NCBI GenBank assembly: GCA_026122225.1 | Contig: JANEZZ010002658.1 | Span: 1-64,000 of the forward strand | Direction of reading: 5' to 3' | DNA: 64,000 nucleotides | DNA from: Heloderma charlesbogerti | Lineage: Eukaryota > Chordata > Lepidosauria > Squamata > Helodermatidae | Part shown: positions 42,120 to 54,033 of the stretch, piece by piece | How the letters are laid out: every line of letters starts with the position of its first letter | How positions within the stretch are numbered: position 1 is the stretch's first letter | The notes under the pieces: model-generated | The model's input: only the letters and a program-made list of their open reading frames with translations | What the model was told of the DNA's origin: nothing | Database searches by the model: none | Translations under genes and position numbers: made by a program

Positions 42120-44660
42120 GGCCAGTGAACAACGGGGGGGGCAGCCTTAGGCCAGGGGCTCTCAGGCAGGGGATGAGAAGCTGCCACTTCAGAGAGCCCA
42201 GTGGAGCGAGCTGGCGAAAGACAAGCAGGGCACCTGCTGTGAGGCAGGGGACAAAGGACCCCTCCCGGAGGGGGCGGGGCAGGGGGGCCGTGCCTGACCC
42301 CCAGCCTGCGGGGTTGCGTTTGAGACACCGCAGCGCAGCCGTCCCTGCAGCCGCACAGCCTGCCTCCGCTTGCAGATACCACGGCCCCCAACGGTGGTTG
42401 TTTGGGTGGCGGTGGTCTGTGAGTGGGGCTGGGGAGGGGCAGAATAGCAGGTGTCTTCTGGGCTGGCCTCTGCTGCTCAGGCCAAGGGCGCCAAGAGGGC
42501 CACAGAGGGACACCGCAGGCCTGGGGGGGGGGAGATGCCCCCGCCCCAACGCGGCGCCCCTCTGCCTCCCGCCCCTCCCTACGCGCACCTCCTCTGTTTT
42601 ACCTGACCCCGGGAGGGCGTCTCTAAATAGCAGTGGAGACCCGCAGCCTCCTCCTGCCCTCCCGAAGGCTGCCCTTGAGCCTCCTCCTTTGCCCCCCCCC
42701 CCCGAGCCCTTTTCCCGTGCAGCCGCTCGCTCTTCCGTGCCTGGACACAGCAGAGGTGGGAGCGAAGGACAGGGAAGGGGCGGTGCTGCGGAGCGGGGAG
42801 GGGAAAGGCTGGGCTGGGCCGAGCTTGAGGGCAGCCCCCGGCGAGACTCAGCCCCCTCCCAGCAGCTGTTTCCCGTGTCAACTCTCAGCCCTGAGATATG
42901 CGAGGCAGCCATAAAAAGGGTATCCTAGAGCATGAGCAGAGTGCCCTTCCTTTCCCTCTCCGGCCACAGGAGGCTTTTAGGGGACTGCGTGGGCCCCTGC
43001 ACCGCTGCGCGAAGGAAAGGGGGTCGCGCTGCGGCGCGGGAAAGGGAGCTGCAGCAGAGAGCGGGGGGGCCGGGGGCGCTGAGTTTCGGCTGTCTGCGTG
43101 GATCGTGTTCCCGGGAAGCTCCGGCTGCGCTGCCCTCCTTCCGCCTGCTCGCCTGGGCGGGGGCGCGCAAAGCCGGACGGGGTGGGCGAGAGGCAGACAA
43201 AGGCAGCCGAGGGCGGGGGGAGCGCAGAAAAACGGGAGCGAGGAAGAAAGTTGGGAACGGCGAAGGGGCGGGGTGAGGGAAGGAGGGAAAAAGTTCAGCA
43301 CAGCAAGGAAGGGGGAAGCGGACCGGGAGAGGGAGCCGGAGGCCGCCCGGCGCTCCCAGTCTGTCCCTCGCGAACTAACGGGGCTCCCCGCGCTTCCATG
43401 GAGGTGGTGCCGCGCGGGGTGCGGGTCTGACGTCGCCCCGACCCTTTCCAGGTAAGGCGGGGGCTGCGTTTTGGAGGGGGGACTTCTGATTCCTTCCAGT
43501 GAAGGGCACATGCGGGGGGGCCCCTCCCCATCTTCCCTACCCGCCCTTCCCGGGGAGCCAGCAGCACCCCAGCCGGCCGAGGTGGGCTCGTCTTTGTTGC
43601 GTGACCCCCCCCCCAGACCAGGGCGGAGGGAGGGGCAGCGAAGACCAAAGGAGTCGTGGGGCCTTAAGGGCCAGCTCGAGCTGTGGGGAGCTGGGACCCA
43701 GAGCCCGCAGGGAGGAATTGTGTGTTGCGGGGGGGGGGGCTCGATGCGAGCGAGCTGTTGCGGGGGGGGGCTTGGGAGTCGAGCCTAATTTGAGCCACGA
43801 GCTGTTGGTCCCAAATATGGCTGGACTGAGGCTACTCCGCAGGGAGAGCGGGCGCTCTGCACGTGCCCAGGAGGCTCGCTTCAGAGCCCTGGCATCGCAA
43901 ACAGCTTCGGGGCTGAGCCGGGGTCGCCCCACCCGCGGCTCTTGCTGCTGGGGGCGGGGGCGGCGGGCGGCCCGGCCCGGGTTGACTGGCCGGGCGTGTC
44001 GTCGCGGGACAGCTGGCCGGCAGCTGCTCTGCGCTGGTGCCAGGGAAGCCGCAGGGAGCCACGTGGGGGGAGGCGGCCCGGATCCCGCCGGCGGCTGCCG
44101 AGCGCTCCACGGCCGCGAAGCTGCTTCGGGGCGGCCCTTGTTGGGTCGGGTCCCTGCGGAGCGATGCGGCGGCGGAGCGCGAGCGCGGACTGCATTACCG
44201 CGTGGGTCCCCACCCGTACCGCGCACACAGGCGCGCGCCCCTTCTGAAGCCCTCCTGGGGGGCCTTCCGCCGTCGCCCCCTTGCGAAAGGCTGCATGGAA
44301 AACGGGGGAGGGCCGAGGGCGGGCACTGCTGTGGGCACCTCGGCGGTGGCCCACGCCCGGGCCGACGGGCCCCGGGCCGCTGCGGCCTTGGGCTCCAGCG
44401 CCCCCCTCCCTCTTCCCCAGGCAGCGCGGCCTCCGGAGCCATCTGCCGGCCTGCTCATCCGTCTGGCCGCGAATGAGGAGCGGCGGCCGAAGGCGGCGGG
44501 GCAGCCGGGAAGCCGGGCATGGCTGGAGCTGGGCGGCGAGGGCGAGGGGACCCTCCGCCCCGCATCGTTTCTGCTCCTGGGGTAGGGAGGGCCGGGGAGG
44601 CTGTGCGGTGCGTGCAGCATCCGCGAGGAGGGCTTCATTCCTCAGCCCCGCCTCTCCCGG
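42120..44660. promoter_or_regulatory. CpG island, probable GAL3ST4 promoter
   Basis: CpG-dense, GC-rich block 0.9-3.4 kb upstream of the GAL3ST4 coding start. It contains a good splice donor (CAG then gtaagg at 43452) that could end a noncoding first exon. The long open frames on both strands (for example 43499-44476 and 43537-44442) overlap each other antisense and show no recognisable domain, so I do not call genes here. Confidence 0.6.
43400..43451 (+). other. Candidate noncoding 5' exon end of GAL3ST4
   Basis: The sequence ccctttccag is followed by gtaaggcggg at 43452, a strong donor inside the CpG island. A pyrimidine-rich acceptor at 45517-45518, eight bases before the GAL3ST4 ATG, could receive it. 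The 5' boundary is unknown and the pairing is inferred; no transcript evidence is available here. Confidence 0.35.
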
Positions 44661-45518
44661 GTGTGGGGAGATAGTTCGGGGCGGGGGGCTGGAACATTGT
44701 CCGGCTGCCTCCGTTTGTCCAGTCGGCCTCTTTCTTCTCCCTCCTCTTTCTCCACGTCAGCCTCATAATTCCCGGCAGGGCAGGGCTGGGCTGTATACAG
44801 ATGGGGCTGGAGAACTCCAGGTGTGGGGCAGGCAGCTTCGCAGGGGGAGGGGGCATTTGAACTGGCTGGGCGGTTGCTCCTGGCCCTCCACATCCCAGAA
44901 CTGTGCTGGGGAGGGGGGGGGGTCCAAAGGCCAGGCTCTCTTCCCCACAACACTTCAAGATGCAACCGCTGAGAGTGCCCCCCCACCCCATGCAGACAGT
45001 AGGGAGTAAAACAGTGGGGTGGTTGCAGCAGTGGGATGAGGGGACTCCACCCATGGCTGTGCCCAGGTCTGCTTGAAACAAAAAACAAACAGGCCACCTC
45101 ACATGGAATAGCACCCTTCAACCTAGATTTGCCTAGGACTGGGGCAGGGGTGGTGCGGGGGGAAGTTGTATGTCAAAAGGCCTCTGAGCTGAGACCCCCC
45201 CTCTTGCAGGCTCAAAACTGGGCCTGGTGTAGGTCCCTCTCCGCTGGCCTGTGGGCTTCCTGGGACCTGGAGTCTGGGGCAGCCTACCGGTGAGCCCTCC
45301 GAGCCTCTCCCTCCACCCATGGAGTCTAAAAGAGCAGCAGGACACCAGCGTTCCTTTCTAGGGCACCCAAGGGACAGAGGGCTGGCAGAATGTGGGGTCT
45401 AGAGAGAGGCTACAGCTGCAGCTTCCTCTGGACTGGCCTGCTCCCCAGGCCAGAGGACTGCTAACCACGTGGTCTCTCTTCCCTCCCCTGCTCCGTCCCT
45501 GCCTCCTCCCTCCCCAAG
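44661..45518. other. GAL3ST4 upstream/5' intron sequence
   Basis: GC-moderate sequence between the CpG island and the coding exon acceptor. No exon or repeat is recognised. Confidence 0.45.
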
Positions 45519-45525
45519 CCGAAGG

Positions 45526-48500
45526 ATGAAGGCCCTTCCTGGCTGCTGCTGCTGCTGCCCCCGCCTGCAGATGCTCTGGGCTGCTCTGGCTGTCTCCATG
45601 GCAGTTGGCTTCACCGTCCAGCTCTTCGGGGTCTCCTTCCAGAAGAGGTAACTCCCCATTACCATTTGCTGTCCCAGACCTCATCCCAGGGCAAAAGTGG
45701 TCTAGTCCAAGATGCTCAGCGGTGCCACATAGTGGCCTGCAATGAAGAGTGAGGGTGAGAGGGGGCTGAGTAGGAAACACCCTCCCTCCACACATCCCCC
45801 AACCCTGCCTTGTGCATTACAAAAGAGGCCAGAGTGACTGCATTCTGCAGCCAGGTGATCTCTGTTCTGTCCTCCTCCTCCTCCAGGGTTTCCTTGTCCC
45901 AGCTGCTCCCAATCCCCTGGGCCCTTCCAGCTGAAGCTGAGGCAGTGGGGGAGGAAGAACCCCCCAGCCACCCTCTCCTGTGCCAGCCACGGCAACACCT
46001 GGTCTTCCTGAAGACCCACAAGACGGGGAGCAGCACCATCATCAACATTCTGCACCGCTTCGGGGATGCACAGGGGCTGCGCTTTGCGCTCCCTGCACGC
46101 TACCAGTTCAGCTACCCCAGCCTTTTCCAGGCACGCCGGGTCAAAGGCTGGCATCCCAGGGGCCGCCCTTTCGACATCCTTTGCCATCACATGCGCTTCA
46201 ACTTGCTCGAGGTGTGTGGGGGTGTCAGAAGGGAGGAGGGTTGAGACCAGGTGGGGCACTGCTTGATGATGGGTGTGAAAAGAATTTCATAGAATAGTAG
46301 GGTTGGAAGGGGCCTACGAGGCCATCGAGTCCAACCCCCTGCTCAATGCAGGAATCCAAGTCAGAGCATCCCCGACAGACGGGTGTCCAGCCTTGTCCTG
46401 AATTTGGGGAAGGAAGATGCAGAGGAGGCCTGTGTAAGAATCTGTACATCCAGCTACTTCTTGGATTCCCAATTTTATTTTTGCTGGTCCCAGGGGGAGG
46501 GTCAAGGCAGAGCTCTGAACTCTTCCCCTGCACCCTGCCTCCTTGATCACTGCATGTCATGCTCCCCACACCCCTCTCACCCTCGCTTTCCCTCTGTAGC
46601 CACAAGGGCTTCAAACTGGATCTTTTTAAAGTAAAGAGAACAAACATGATTCCAGCACTTGTCTGTGCATCAGATAACAAATCCCACAGATGCTTGTGAA
46701 CAAAGGCACATGAAATTTACTTTGAATGAGTTCAAATCTCCAGGGCCAGATGAACTGCATCCTAGAGTCATAAAGGAACTGGCCGAAGAACTCTCAGAAC
46801 CGCTGTCTATTCTCTTTGAGAAATCATGGAGGACGGGGGAAGTGCCAGATGACTGGAGGAGGGCTAACGTTGTCCCTATCTTCAAAAAGGGTAAAAAGGA
46901 GGAACCTGGGAACTACAGACCAGTCAGTCTGACATCAGTCCCAGGGAAAATTCTGGAGCAGATCATAAAGCAATCCATCTGGAAGCACCTTGAAAACAAT
47001 GCCGTGATTACTCGAAGCCAACATGGATTTGTCAAAAACAAGTCCTGCCAGACAAATCTGATCTCATTTTTTGATCAAGTCAACTCCCTTGTAGACCGTG
47101 GCAATGCTGTAGACATCATATACCTCGATATACCTTGACTTCAGCAAAGCTTTCGACAAAGTGCCCCATGATATCCTGATGAGCAAACTAGCTTGAAGTG
47201 GGCTAGATGGAACAACGATCCGGTGGATCCACAGTTGGCTACAGAATCGGACTCAAAGAGTGCTTATCAATGGGACCTTCTCAAACTGGGGAGAGGTAAT
47301 GAGTGGGGTACCGCAGGGCTCAGTCCTGGGCCCAGTGCTCTTCGACATTTTTATTAATGACTTGGAGGAGGAGGTGCAGGGAATGCTGATCAAATTTGCA
47401 GATGACACAAAATTGGGAGGGATAGCTAATACTTTGGAAGACAGAAACAAAATTCAAAGTGATCTGGATAGACTGGAGCGCTGGGCAGAAAACAACAGAA
47501 TGGCATTTCATAGGGACAAATGCCAAGTTCTGCACCTAGGAAAAAGAAACCAAATGCACAGTTACAAGTTGGGGGATACGTGGCTCAACCACACTACAAG
47601 CGAGAAGGATCTTGGAATGGTTGTCGATCACAAGCTGAATATGAGCCAACAATGTGATGTGGCTGCAAAAAAGGCAAATGCTATTTGGGGCTGCATTCAT
47701 AGAAGCATTGCTTCCAAATCCCGGGAAGTACTAGTTCCCCTCTACTCAGCACTGGTTAGGCCTCATCTGGAGTACTGTGTCCAGTTCTGGGCACCACACT
47801 TGAAGAAGGATGCAGACAAATTGGAGAGGGTTCAGAGGAGGGCAACAAAGATGATCAGGGGACTGGAAACAAAGCCCTACGAGGAGAGGCTGAAAGAACT
47901 GGGCATGTTTAGTCTTGAGAAGACTGAGGGGAGATATGATAGCGCTCTTCAAGTACTTGAAAGGTTGTCCCAGAGAGGAAGGCCAGGATCTCTTCTTGAT
48001 CATCCCAGAGTGCAGGACACGGAATAATGGGCTCAAGTTACAGGAAGCCAGATTCCGGCTGAACATCAGGAAAAACTTCCTGACTGTCAGAGCAATACGA
48101 CAATGGAACCAATTACCTGGGGAGGTGGTGGGCTCTCCCACACTGGAGGCCTTCAAGACGAGGCTGGACAGCCATTTGTCAGGGATGCTCTGACTTGGAT
48201 TCCTGCATTGAGCAGGGGGTTGGACTTGATGGCCTTGTAGGCCCCTTCCAACCCTACTATTCTATGATTCTATGAAATGTGCGCTGCGGTTAGATTGGGC
48301 TCCAATCTGCTGCTGGGATTCTTCTTTAATTAAAGGGTTTTACCCTGGCACATGTGCAGAGACAGGCCCTTTGAGCCTTTGCCACCATCACCAGCTTGTA
48401 CACATCTGGAATTAATGACAAGGAATTCAAGACCAAAAAGTGGGAAGTAATGAATGGAGTGTCGCTGAGCACATGCAGGGAGCATTTCCCTTGTCACTGG

Positions 48501-49506
48501 GGAAACTTGGTCACATTTGGAATTGAAAGAAGAGGGGGTGAAGCATGGCTTCCAGGGAGGCCTGTGCCCCAACACCTGCCCCCCTCAAATTAAGTAGTCA
48601 AGACTCCATTCTTTCCACAGGTTTGCGCTCTCTCTCTCTCTCTCTCTGGAGATGCATCTTCACTCACTTCCATGTTTCCTTCTCCAGGTCCAGAAAGTGA
48701 TGCCCCCAGACAGTTTCTACTTCTCCATTGTGAGGGACCCTGTTTCCCTGGCTGAATCGGCCTTTTCCTACTACCGTGCTGTGGTCCCTGCCTTCCGCCA
48801 AGCTGGCTCACTGCCCGAGTTCCTGGCCTCCCCACAGCGCTTCTACCAGCCTGGCGAGCGAGGCAACCACTATGCTCGCAACCTGCTCTGGTTTGACTTT
48901 GGCCTCAGTCCCCCCACAGGACCAGGCATGGCCCCGATCAAGGATGCCTTGGTGGGGCTGGAGCACACTTTCCACCTGGTGCTGCTAACGGAGTACATGG
49001 ATGAGTCCCTGGTCCTCCTGCGGGATGCCCTCTGCTGGAGCCTGGAGGATGTCATGGCCTTCCGGCACAATCTGCGTAGCCCACAGGCAGTGCATACCCT
49101 GGAGCCAGCAGATGCCGCTCGGCTCCGAGCCTGGAACAGCCTGGACTGGCACCTGTATGCCCACTTTAACCACACTTTCTGGGCACGCGTGGAGCGCTTT
49201 GGCCATGCCCGCATGGCCCAGGAAGTGGCCGTGCTCCGCAAACGCCGGATGGCACTGATGCAGCGTTGCCTGCAGGGTGGGGGCCCGCTGGAGCCAGCCC
49301 ACATCCCTGATGAGCGCATTCGCCCCTTCCAGTTTGGCCAGGCACCGATCCTGGGCTACGCCCTGCAGGCCAGCCTGGCCCCAGGAGCCCAGGAGGCATG
49401 CCGGCGCCTGGTCACCCCTGAGCTGCAGTACAAGGACCTGCTCGATGCCAAGCAGTTCCCCCCAGCCCCGCGAGGCAATGGGTCTCAGGCAGGGCGGGTG
49501 AGGTAG
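45526..49506 (+). CDS. GAL3ST4: Galactose-3-O-sulfotransferase 4
   Basis: Type II Golgi enzyme that transfers sulfate from PAPS to C3 of galactose, in the family mainly on Gal-beta-1,3-GalNAc chains. Coding exons are 45526-45647, 45887-46211 and 48688-49506, with phases 2 and 0, giving 421 aa. Residues 15-37 form the signal anchor after a run of five cysteines. The 5'-phosphosulfate-binding loop is FLKTHKTGSST (81-91). FALPARYQF, RVKGW and FDILCHHMRFN follow. The 3'-phosphate site is FSIVRDPVSLAESAFSYY (161-178). HYARNLLWFDFG and an NHT sequon (310-312) come next, and LATPELQYKD-type residues end the protein. The start is the first Met after a plausible acceptor at 45517-45518; an in-frame Met at 45469 precedes that acceptor. 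Compared with my memory of human GAL3ST4 it lacks a proline-rich stretch of some 50 residues after WFDFG. Intron 2 holds two CR1 insertions. Confidence 0.92.
46287..46405 (-). mobile_element. CR1 3' tail in GAL3ST4 intron 2
   Basis: Minus-strand tail catagaatagtagggttgg to cagccttgtcctgaat; antisense to the gene. Confidence 0.85.
46715..48275 (+). mobile_element. CR1 LINE in sense orientation in GAL3ST4 intron 2
   Basis: RT from NEFKSPGPDEL to the 3' tail. The frame is broken near 47130 by a duplicated tatacctcgatataccttga, a TGA in the LA-SG segment (about 47191) and a small deletion near 47930. Otherwise very similar to the 13-16 kb and 18-20 kb copies, so young. Confidence 0.9.
48276..48687. 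other. Rest of GAL3ST4 intron 2
   Basis: Unique intronic sequence with a (CT)n run at about 48629-48648, ending in the polypyrimidine acceptor ttccttctccag before exon 3. Confidence 0.6.
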
Positions 49507-50112
49507 CCCCAGAAGGGCCTGTGGCCTCAGCAGGGAGGGGAGGGAACACCAGCACCTGGGCCTGGATGCTCCAGAATTGTGCCAGGCACCTGGAGGGAAT
49601 GATACAGTACAGCCAAAACTGACGCAAGAGGCCACGCCAAGCCAAAAGTTGCTAAGAGGCCCACATTCTTAAAAGAGCAATTTTGGGATGGTTTCAAAAA
49701 ATGGTCGAACATTTTGGTACAGTTTTAAGACAATCTTAGTGTGCAACATTCCATTGCTTGTGGTCTGCCTAAATCCAGGAGCAGCTCCCTCCTCAGGTTT
49801 GTGACAAAAGTGTCCAAATGAGGTGACGTTTTGCTAAGAGATTCAAATGATGAGAATTGGTTAGAGGGTTTCTCTAGCTAAGGTGCCCTGCAGTCCTGCC
49901 TTCCAGGGTTTTGCTGGGGTTTCCTTTCCACCCATCCAGAGCACTGTTCGAAATCTTGTCAGGGGTGCTGCTCATAGGATGGTCCCTGGCTGCAGGGGGA
50001 GAGAGGGAGACCAGAAGAGGCTGCAGAAACTGGCCCCGTGACTGACTCCAAGTTCTTCGTACTTTTGTCTTCCCACTCATCTGCCTTGGGGCTCACAGTA
50101 CTCCAATCTCTA
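49507..50112 (+). other. GAL3ST4 3' flank, probable 3' UTR start
   Basis: Unique sequence after the TAG at 49504-49506. I found no AATAAA before the repeats begin, so the transcript end is unknown. Confidence 0.4.
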
Positions 50113-50825
50113 GAACATAATAACAGAAGAAGAGCCATGCTGGATCAGACCAAGGGCCCATCTAGTCTAGCATTCTGTTCACACAGTGGCCAACCAGCTG
50201 TTGATCAGGAACCCATAAGCAGGATATGAGTGCAACAGCACCCTCCCGCCCACGTTCCTCAGCAACGGCTGTACATAGGTGTTAAGGAAAAATAGATCCA
50301 GTGCTGGTTCAGTTGAATAGTCAGGAATTTATTAAAGCCCATCACAGCTGTGGGAGAGTCAGTTGAAACAGTCTCCCCAAATACAAGGAACAGAATGCAT
50401 TTATACAGACTGTTAGCTGGAGAAGAAAGAAAATACAAAGAAAACGACGCATGCTCAAGAGCTAATTTGGCTCAGCAACATTCTTATCAGCACAGCTGCA
50501 TTCTGATCTTCAGGCATCAGCTAACCTGGTGGATAGGAATGTTTTGCTTATAATGAGAAATTTATAATTACCTTCTCATGGTCAGACACATACACATTCT
50601 CTCAATCCCATCAGGCACCTTGCCTGAACCAAACTACTTACAAGGCCTAGTCAAGCCCACCTGCACATAGGCATACTGCCTTTGATACTGGAGGTAGCAC
50701 ATAGCCATCAGGACTAGTAGCTACTGATTTATGAGGAATTTATCTAACCCCCATTTAAAGCTATCCAAATTGGTTGCCATCACTACATCTTGTGGTAGCT
50801 AATTCCATAGTTTAACTATGTGCTG
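50113..50825 (-). mobile_element. Older CR1 3' end split by a solo LTR
   Basis: Minus-strand old CR1 tail in two parts, 50113-50279 and 50666-50825 (aagagccatgctggatcaga, cagtggccaaccagctgttg; then ttaaagctatccaaattggt), with the LTR between. Confidence 0.8.
50280..50665 (-). repeat. Solo LTR of an endogenous retrovirus, 6-bp target-site duplication
   Basis: 386 bases. In minus sense it begins TGCAGGTGGG and ends CTTAACA, with a TATA-like gtataaatgcattctg and aataaa. Flanked by catagg at 50274-50279 and 50666-50671. It is homologous to 33028-33437. No internal viral sequence adjoins it. Confidence 0.85.
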
Positions 50826-50828
50826 TGT

Positions 50829-51415
50829 GAATCGTAGAATAGTAGGGTTGGAAGGGGCCTGCAAGGCCATTGAGTCCAACCCCCTGCTCAGTGCAGGAAT
50901 CCAAGTCAGAGCATCCCTGACAGATGGCTGTCCAGCCTCGTCTTGAAGGCCTCCAGTGTGGGAGAGCCCACTGCCTCCCTAGGGAATGCGTTCCATTGTC
51001 GTATTGCTCTAACAGGAACTTTTTCCTGATGTTCAGCCGGAATCTGGCTTCCTGTAACTTGAGCCCATGATTCCGTGTCCTGCACTCTGGGATGAGCCAG
51101 AAGAGATCCTGGCCTTCTTCTCTGTGACAACCTTTCAAGTACTTGAAGAGCGCTATCATATCTCCCCTCAGTCTTCTCTTCTCAAGGCTAAACATGCCCA
51201 GTTCTTTCAGTCTCTCTTCTTAGGGCTTTGTTTCCAGTCCCCTGATCATCTTTGTTGCTCTCCTCTGAACCCTCTCCAGTTTGTCCGCATCCTCCTTCAA
51301 GTGTGGTGCCCAGAACCGGACACAGTACTCCAGATGAGGCCTGACCAGTGCTGAGTAGAGGGGAACTAGTACTTCCCGGGATTTGGAAGCTATGCTCGTA
51401 TTAAAGCAGCCCAAA
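50829..51415 (-). mobile_element. CR1 LINE 3' end
   Basis: Minus-strand tail and ORF2 C-terminus ([29 protein letters not shown]), truncated at the CR1 C-terminal GCFN-like block. Confidence 0.88.
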
Positions 51416-51625
51416 ATAGTGAAGAAGTCCTTCCTTTTATCTATCCTGAATCTCCCACCTATCAGCTTCCTGGGATGACCCCAGTTTCTAGTATTGTGAG
51501 AGGGGGGAGTAAAATGCCTCCCTTTCCACATTCTCCACACAACGCATATTTTTGCAGACCTCCATCATGTCTCCCCTCACCCTCCTTTTTTCCAACCTAA
51601 CAAGCCCAGCTGTTAGGCTCATGGG
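51416..51625 (-). mobile_element. Older CR1-like fragment
   Basis: Minus-strand diverged sequence (gaagtccttccttttatcta, catcatgtctcccctcaccc) with the CR1 C-terminal layout [14 protein letters not shown]. Confidence 0.65.
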
Positions 51626-53249
51626 GGGGTGTTGTGCTCCGGTTCTGCTTCTGGAGTTCTCGGTGGGGTGTCTGGTTGGCCACTGTGCAAGAGAACACTG
51701 GACCCTTGGTCTCACCCAGCATAGCTCATTTTCTGATGAATTCAATGGCCCTTGCTTGAAGTGATCATGTGTAGGGTCAGGATGCATGAGTGAGAACCCT
51801 GAAGTCCCCAGTTCAAGTCTCCTTAGCTCCCTTGAGGCTAAGGAGGGGGGCAAACTCTTGAGGGGGCACGTGCTCTCTCTCATCCACCTCCCCAGTCTGT
51901 AACAGGGAGTTCATGGTATTGTCCCGCTTGCAGGTCTGTTGTGTGGAACATGGAGAGAATGTGTGTGAACTACTTCTAGCGCTTCAAAACGGATGCATAC
52001 ATGTGATTATTGTGAAGGTTGGCTATACTGCAGAAACCATCTGGGTGAGCAGGGGACTCGTTTTCATACTTCCTGCCCTTGTGTCTTCCTGCTGGACAGG
52101 GAGTTGCACCCATGGGGTGGCCCTCTGGTTGGAGGCCCGAGGTTGGTTCCTGGCCGGGGTGTGTGTGTCTCGCGGAATGCAGACATTTCTCGCAGCCTGG
52201 AGTGGCAGAACTGGCAAACCTAGACTTTTCCCTAGAATCATAGAGCTAGAAGGTGCCACAAAGATAATCTAGTCAAACTTCCTGTCAATGCATCCCTGGA
52301 AGGGCCCATACAGCCTCTGCGTTAGAACCTCTAATGAAGGAGTGTCTCAAAAGAATGTTTTGCACTATGAAGCAGAGAAGAGAACCAGATCAAACTACAG
52401 AAGTGCCCAGTTAGCCTCTTCCCTGCTGTCCTCAGGCCCCTTCCCATAGCCAGGCCGGCACCCATCGCAAAAGCTGCTATTTGGGCGTGGGGGTGGGAAT
52501 GCCACCCCTGCTTGCCACCCCACCCCTCTTGGTACAATGGCAATACTTATGAAGGTCACCCCTGTGGATCGGTTCTCAAGCACCAATGGGTACCCAGCCA
52601 GTTTCAGCAGTTTCTGCTACCTAACCTGTGCCTCAAAAATCACGCTATGATGCAGCGGGGTGTTACACCCCCCCGGGTGTTAATCTTTGCTGTTTTTTTA
52701 CAGGAAAAAATAGGTTTTTTAAAAAATAAATGTAAACGTCTCAGCCGTGCAACTGTCCCAGGGTCTTATTTGCTTTCCCTGCACCTCTCACCCCAACTGT
52801 TTCTAAGCTGCAAGGAGGAGCTGCAATATAAAAGGGATGATCTGCTGCCCAAGGAGGTGAACCTCTCGCTGCTTTCTCCATGCTGGGGAGGGCCCGGAAT
52901 GGACCTTCGGCCATTGACCACAGAGGATGGGGAAGCGTGCGGACGGCTTTGACTCCTCACCCTGCCGGACAGCAAAGCTGCAGCGGCGCTCCGCAGAGCC
53001 GCCTGCCCTGCTCCCATCTGGCCTGGGGGTCATTGGCCGGAAGGTCAGCCACCCAGCGCTGCGCAGGCCGCCTCAGCCGAGGAGAGGCGGGGGGGGGCGC
53101 CTGGACCCTGCCACGCAAGGAGTACGTGTTCCTTGGCTGCCGCTGCCCTCTGAAAGGCCCTCTGCATGCGCTCAGGGGCGCTCACTGGCCACTTCAGAGC
53201 CTCAGAGCGCTGTTGTGCTGTGCCTGGACTGCCAGGTTCCAACCTAGCC
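51626..53249. other. Intergenic stretch
   Basis: Mostly unassigned. 52234-52340 (minus) is an old CR1 tail (agaatcatagagctagaagg). 52900-53230 is GC-richer with short open frames on both strands and no recognisable domain. Confidence 0.45.
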
Positions 53250-53250
53250 C

Positions 53251-53785
53251 AAGAGTGCTTATCAATGGGACCTAGTGATGAGCGGGGTACTGCAGGGCTC
53301 AGTCCTGGGCCCAATGCTCTTCAACATTTTTATTAATGACTTGGAGGAGGAGGTGCAGGGAATGCTGATCAAATGTGCAGATGACACAAAATTGGGTCGG
53401 ATAGCTAATACTTTGGAAGACAGAAACAAAATTCAAAGTGATCTGGATAGACTGGAGCGCTGGGCGGAAAACAACAGAATGACATTGAATAGGGATAAAT
53501 GCCAAGTTCTGCACCTAGGAAAAAGAAACCAAATGCACAGTTACAAGATGTGGGATACGTGGTTCAACAACACTACAAGCGAGAAGGATCTTGGAATTGT
53601 TGTCGATCACAAGCTGAATATGAGCCAACAATGTGATGTGGCTGCAAAAAAGGCAAATGCTCTTTTGGGCTACATTCATAGAAGCATAGCTTCCAAATCC
53701 TGGGAAGTACTAGTTCCCCTCTAATCCGCGCTGGTTAGGCCTCATCTGGAGTACTGTGTCCAGTTCTGGGCACCACATTTTAAGA
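53251..53785 (+). mobile_element. CR1 RT fragment
   Basis: Frame 53275-53724 from SGVLQGSVLGPMLF through CADDTKL (the usual FADD block with Phe changed to Cys) to REVLVPL-like; truncated at the FWAPHFK block by the next element. Confidence 0.85.
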
Positions 53786-54033
53786 ATCATAGAACAATAG
53801 GGTTGGACGGGGCCTACAAGGCCATCGAGTCCAACCCCCTGCTCAATGCAGGAATCCAAGTCAGAGCATCCCTGACAGATGGCTGTCCAGCCGTGTCTTG
53901 AACACCTCCAGTGTGGGAAAGCCCACCACCTCCCCAGGTAATTGGTTCAATTGTCATATTGCTCTAACAGGAAGTTTTTCCTGACGTTCAGCTGGAATCT
54001 GGCTTGCTGTAACTTGAGCCCATTATTCCGTGG
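53786..54033 (-). mobile_element. CR1 3' tail between two plus-strand CR1 copies
   Basis: Minus-strand tail atcatagaacaatagggttg to gagcccattattccgtgg, breaking the plus-strand CR1. Confidence 0.85.

Noticed and set aside
43499..44476. 325-codon plus-strand frame and its 301-codon antisense partner
   Set aside because: Both strands are open in the GAL3ST4 CpG island, which is a sign of base composition. No family residues are present.
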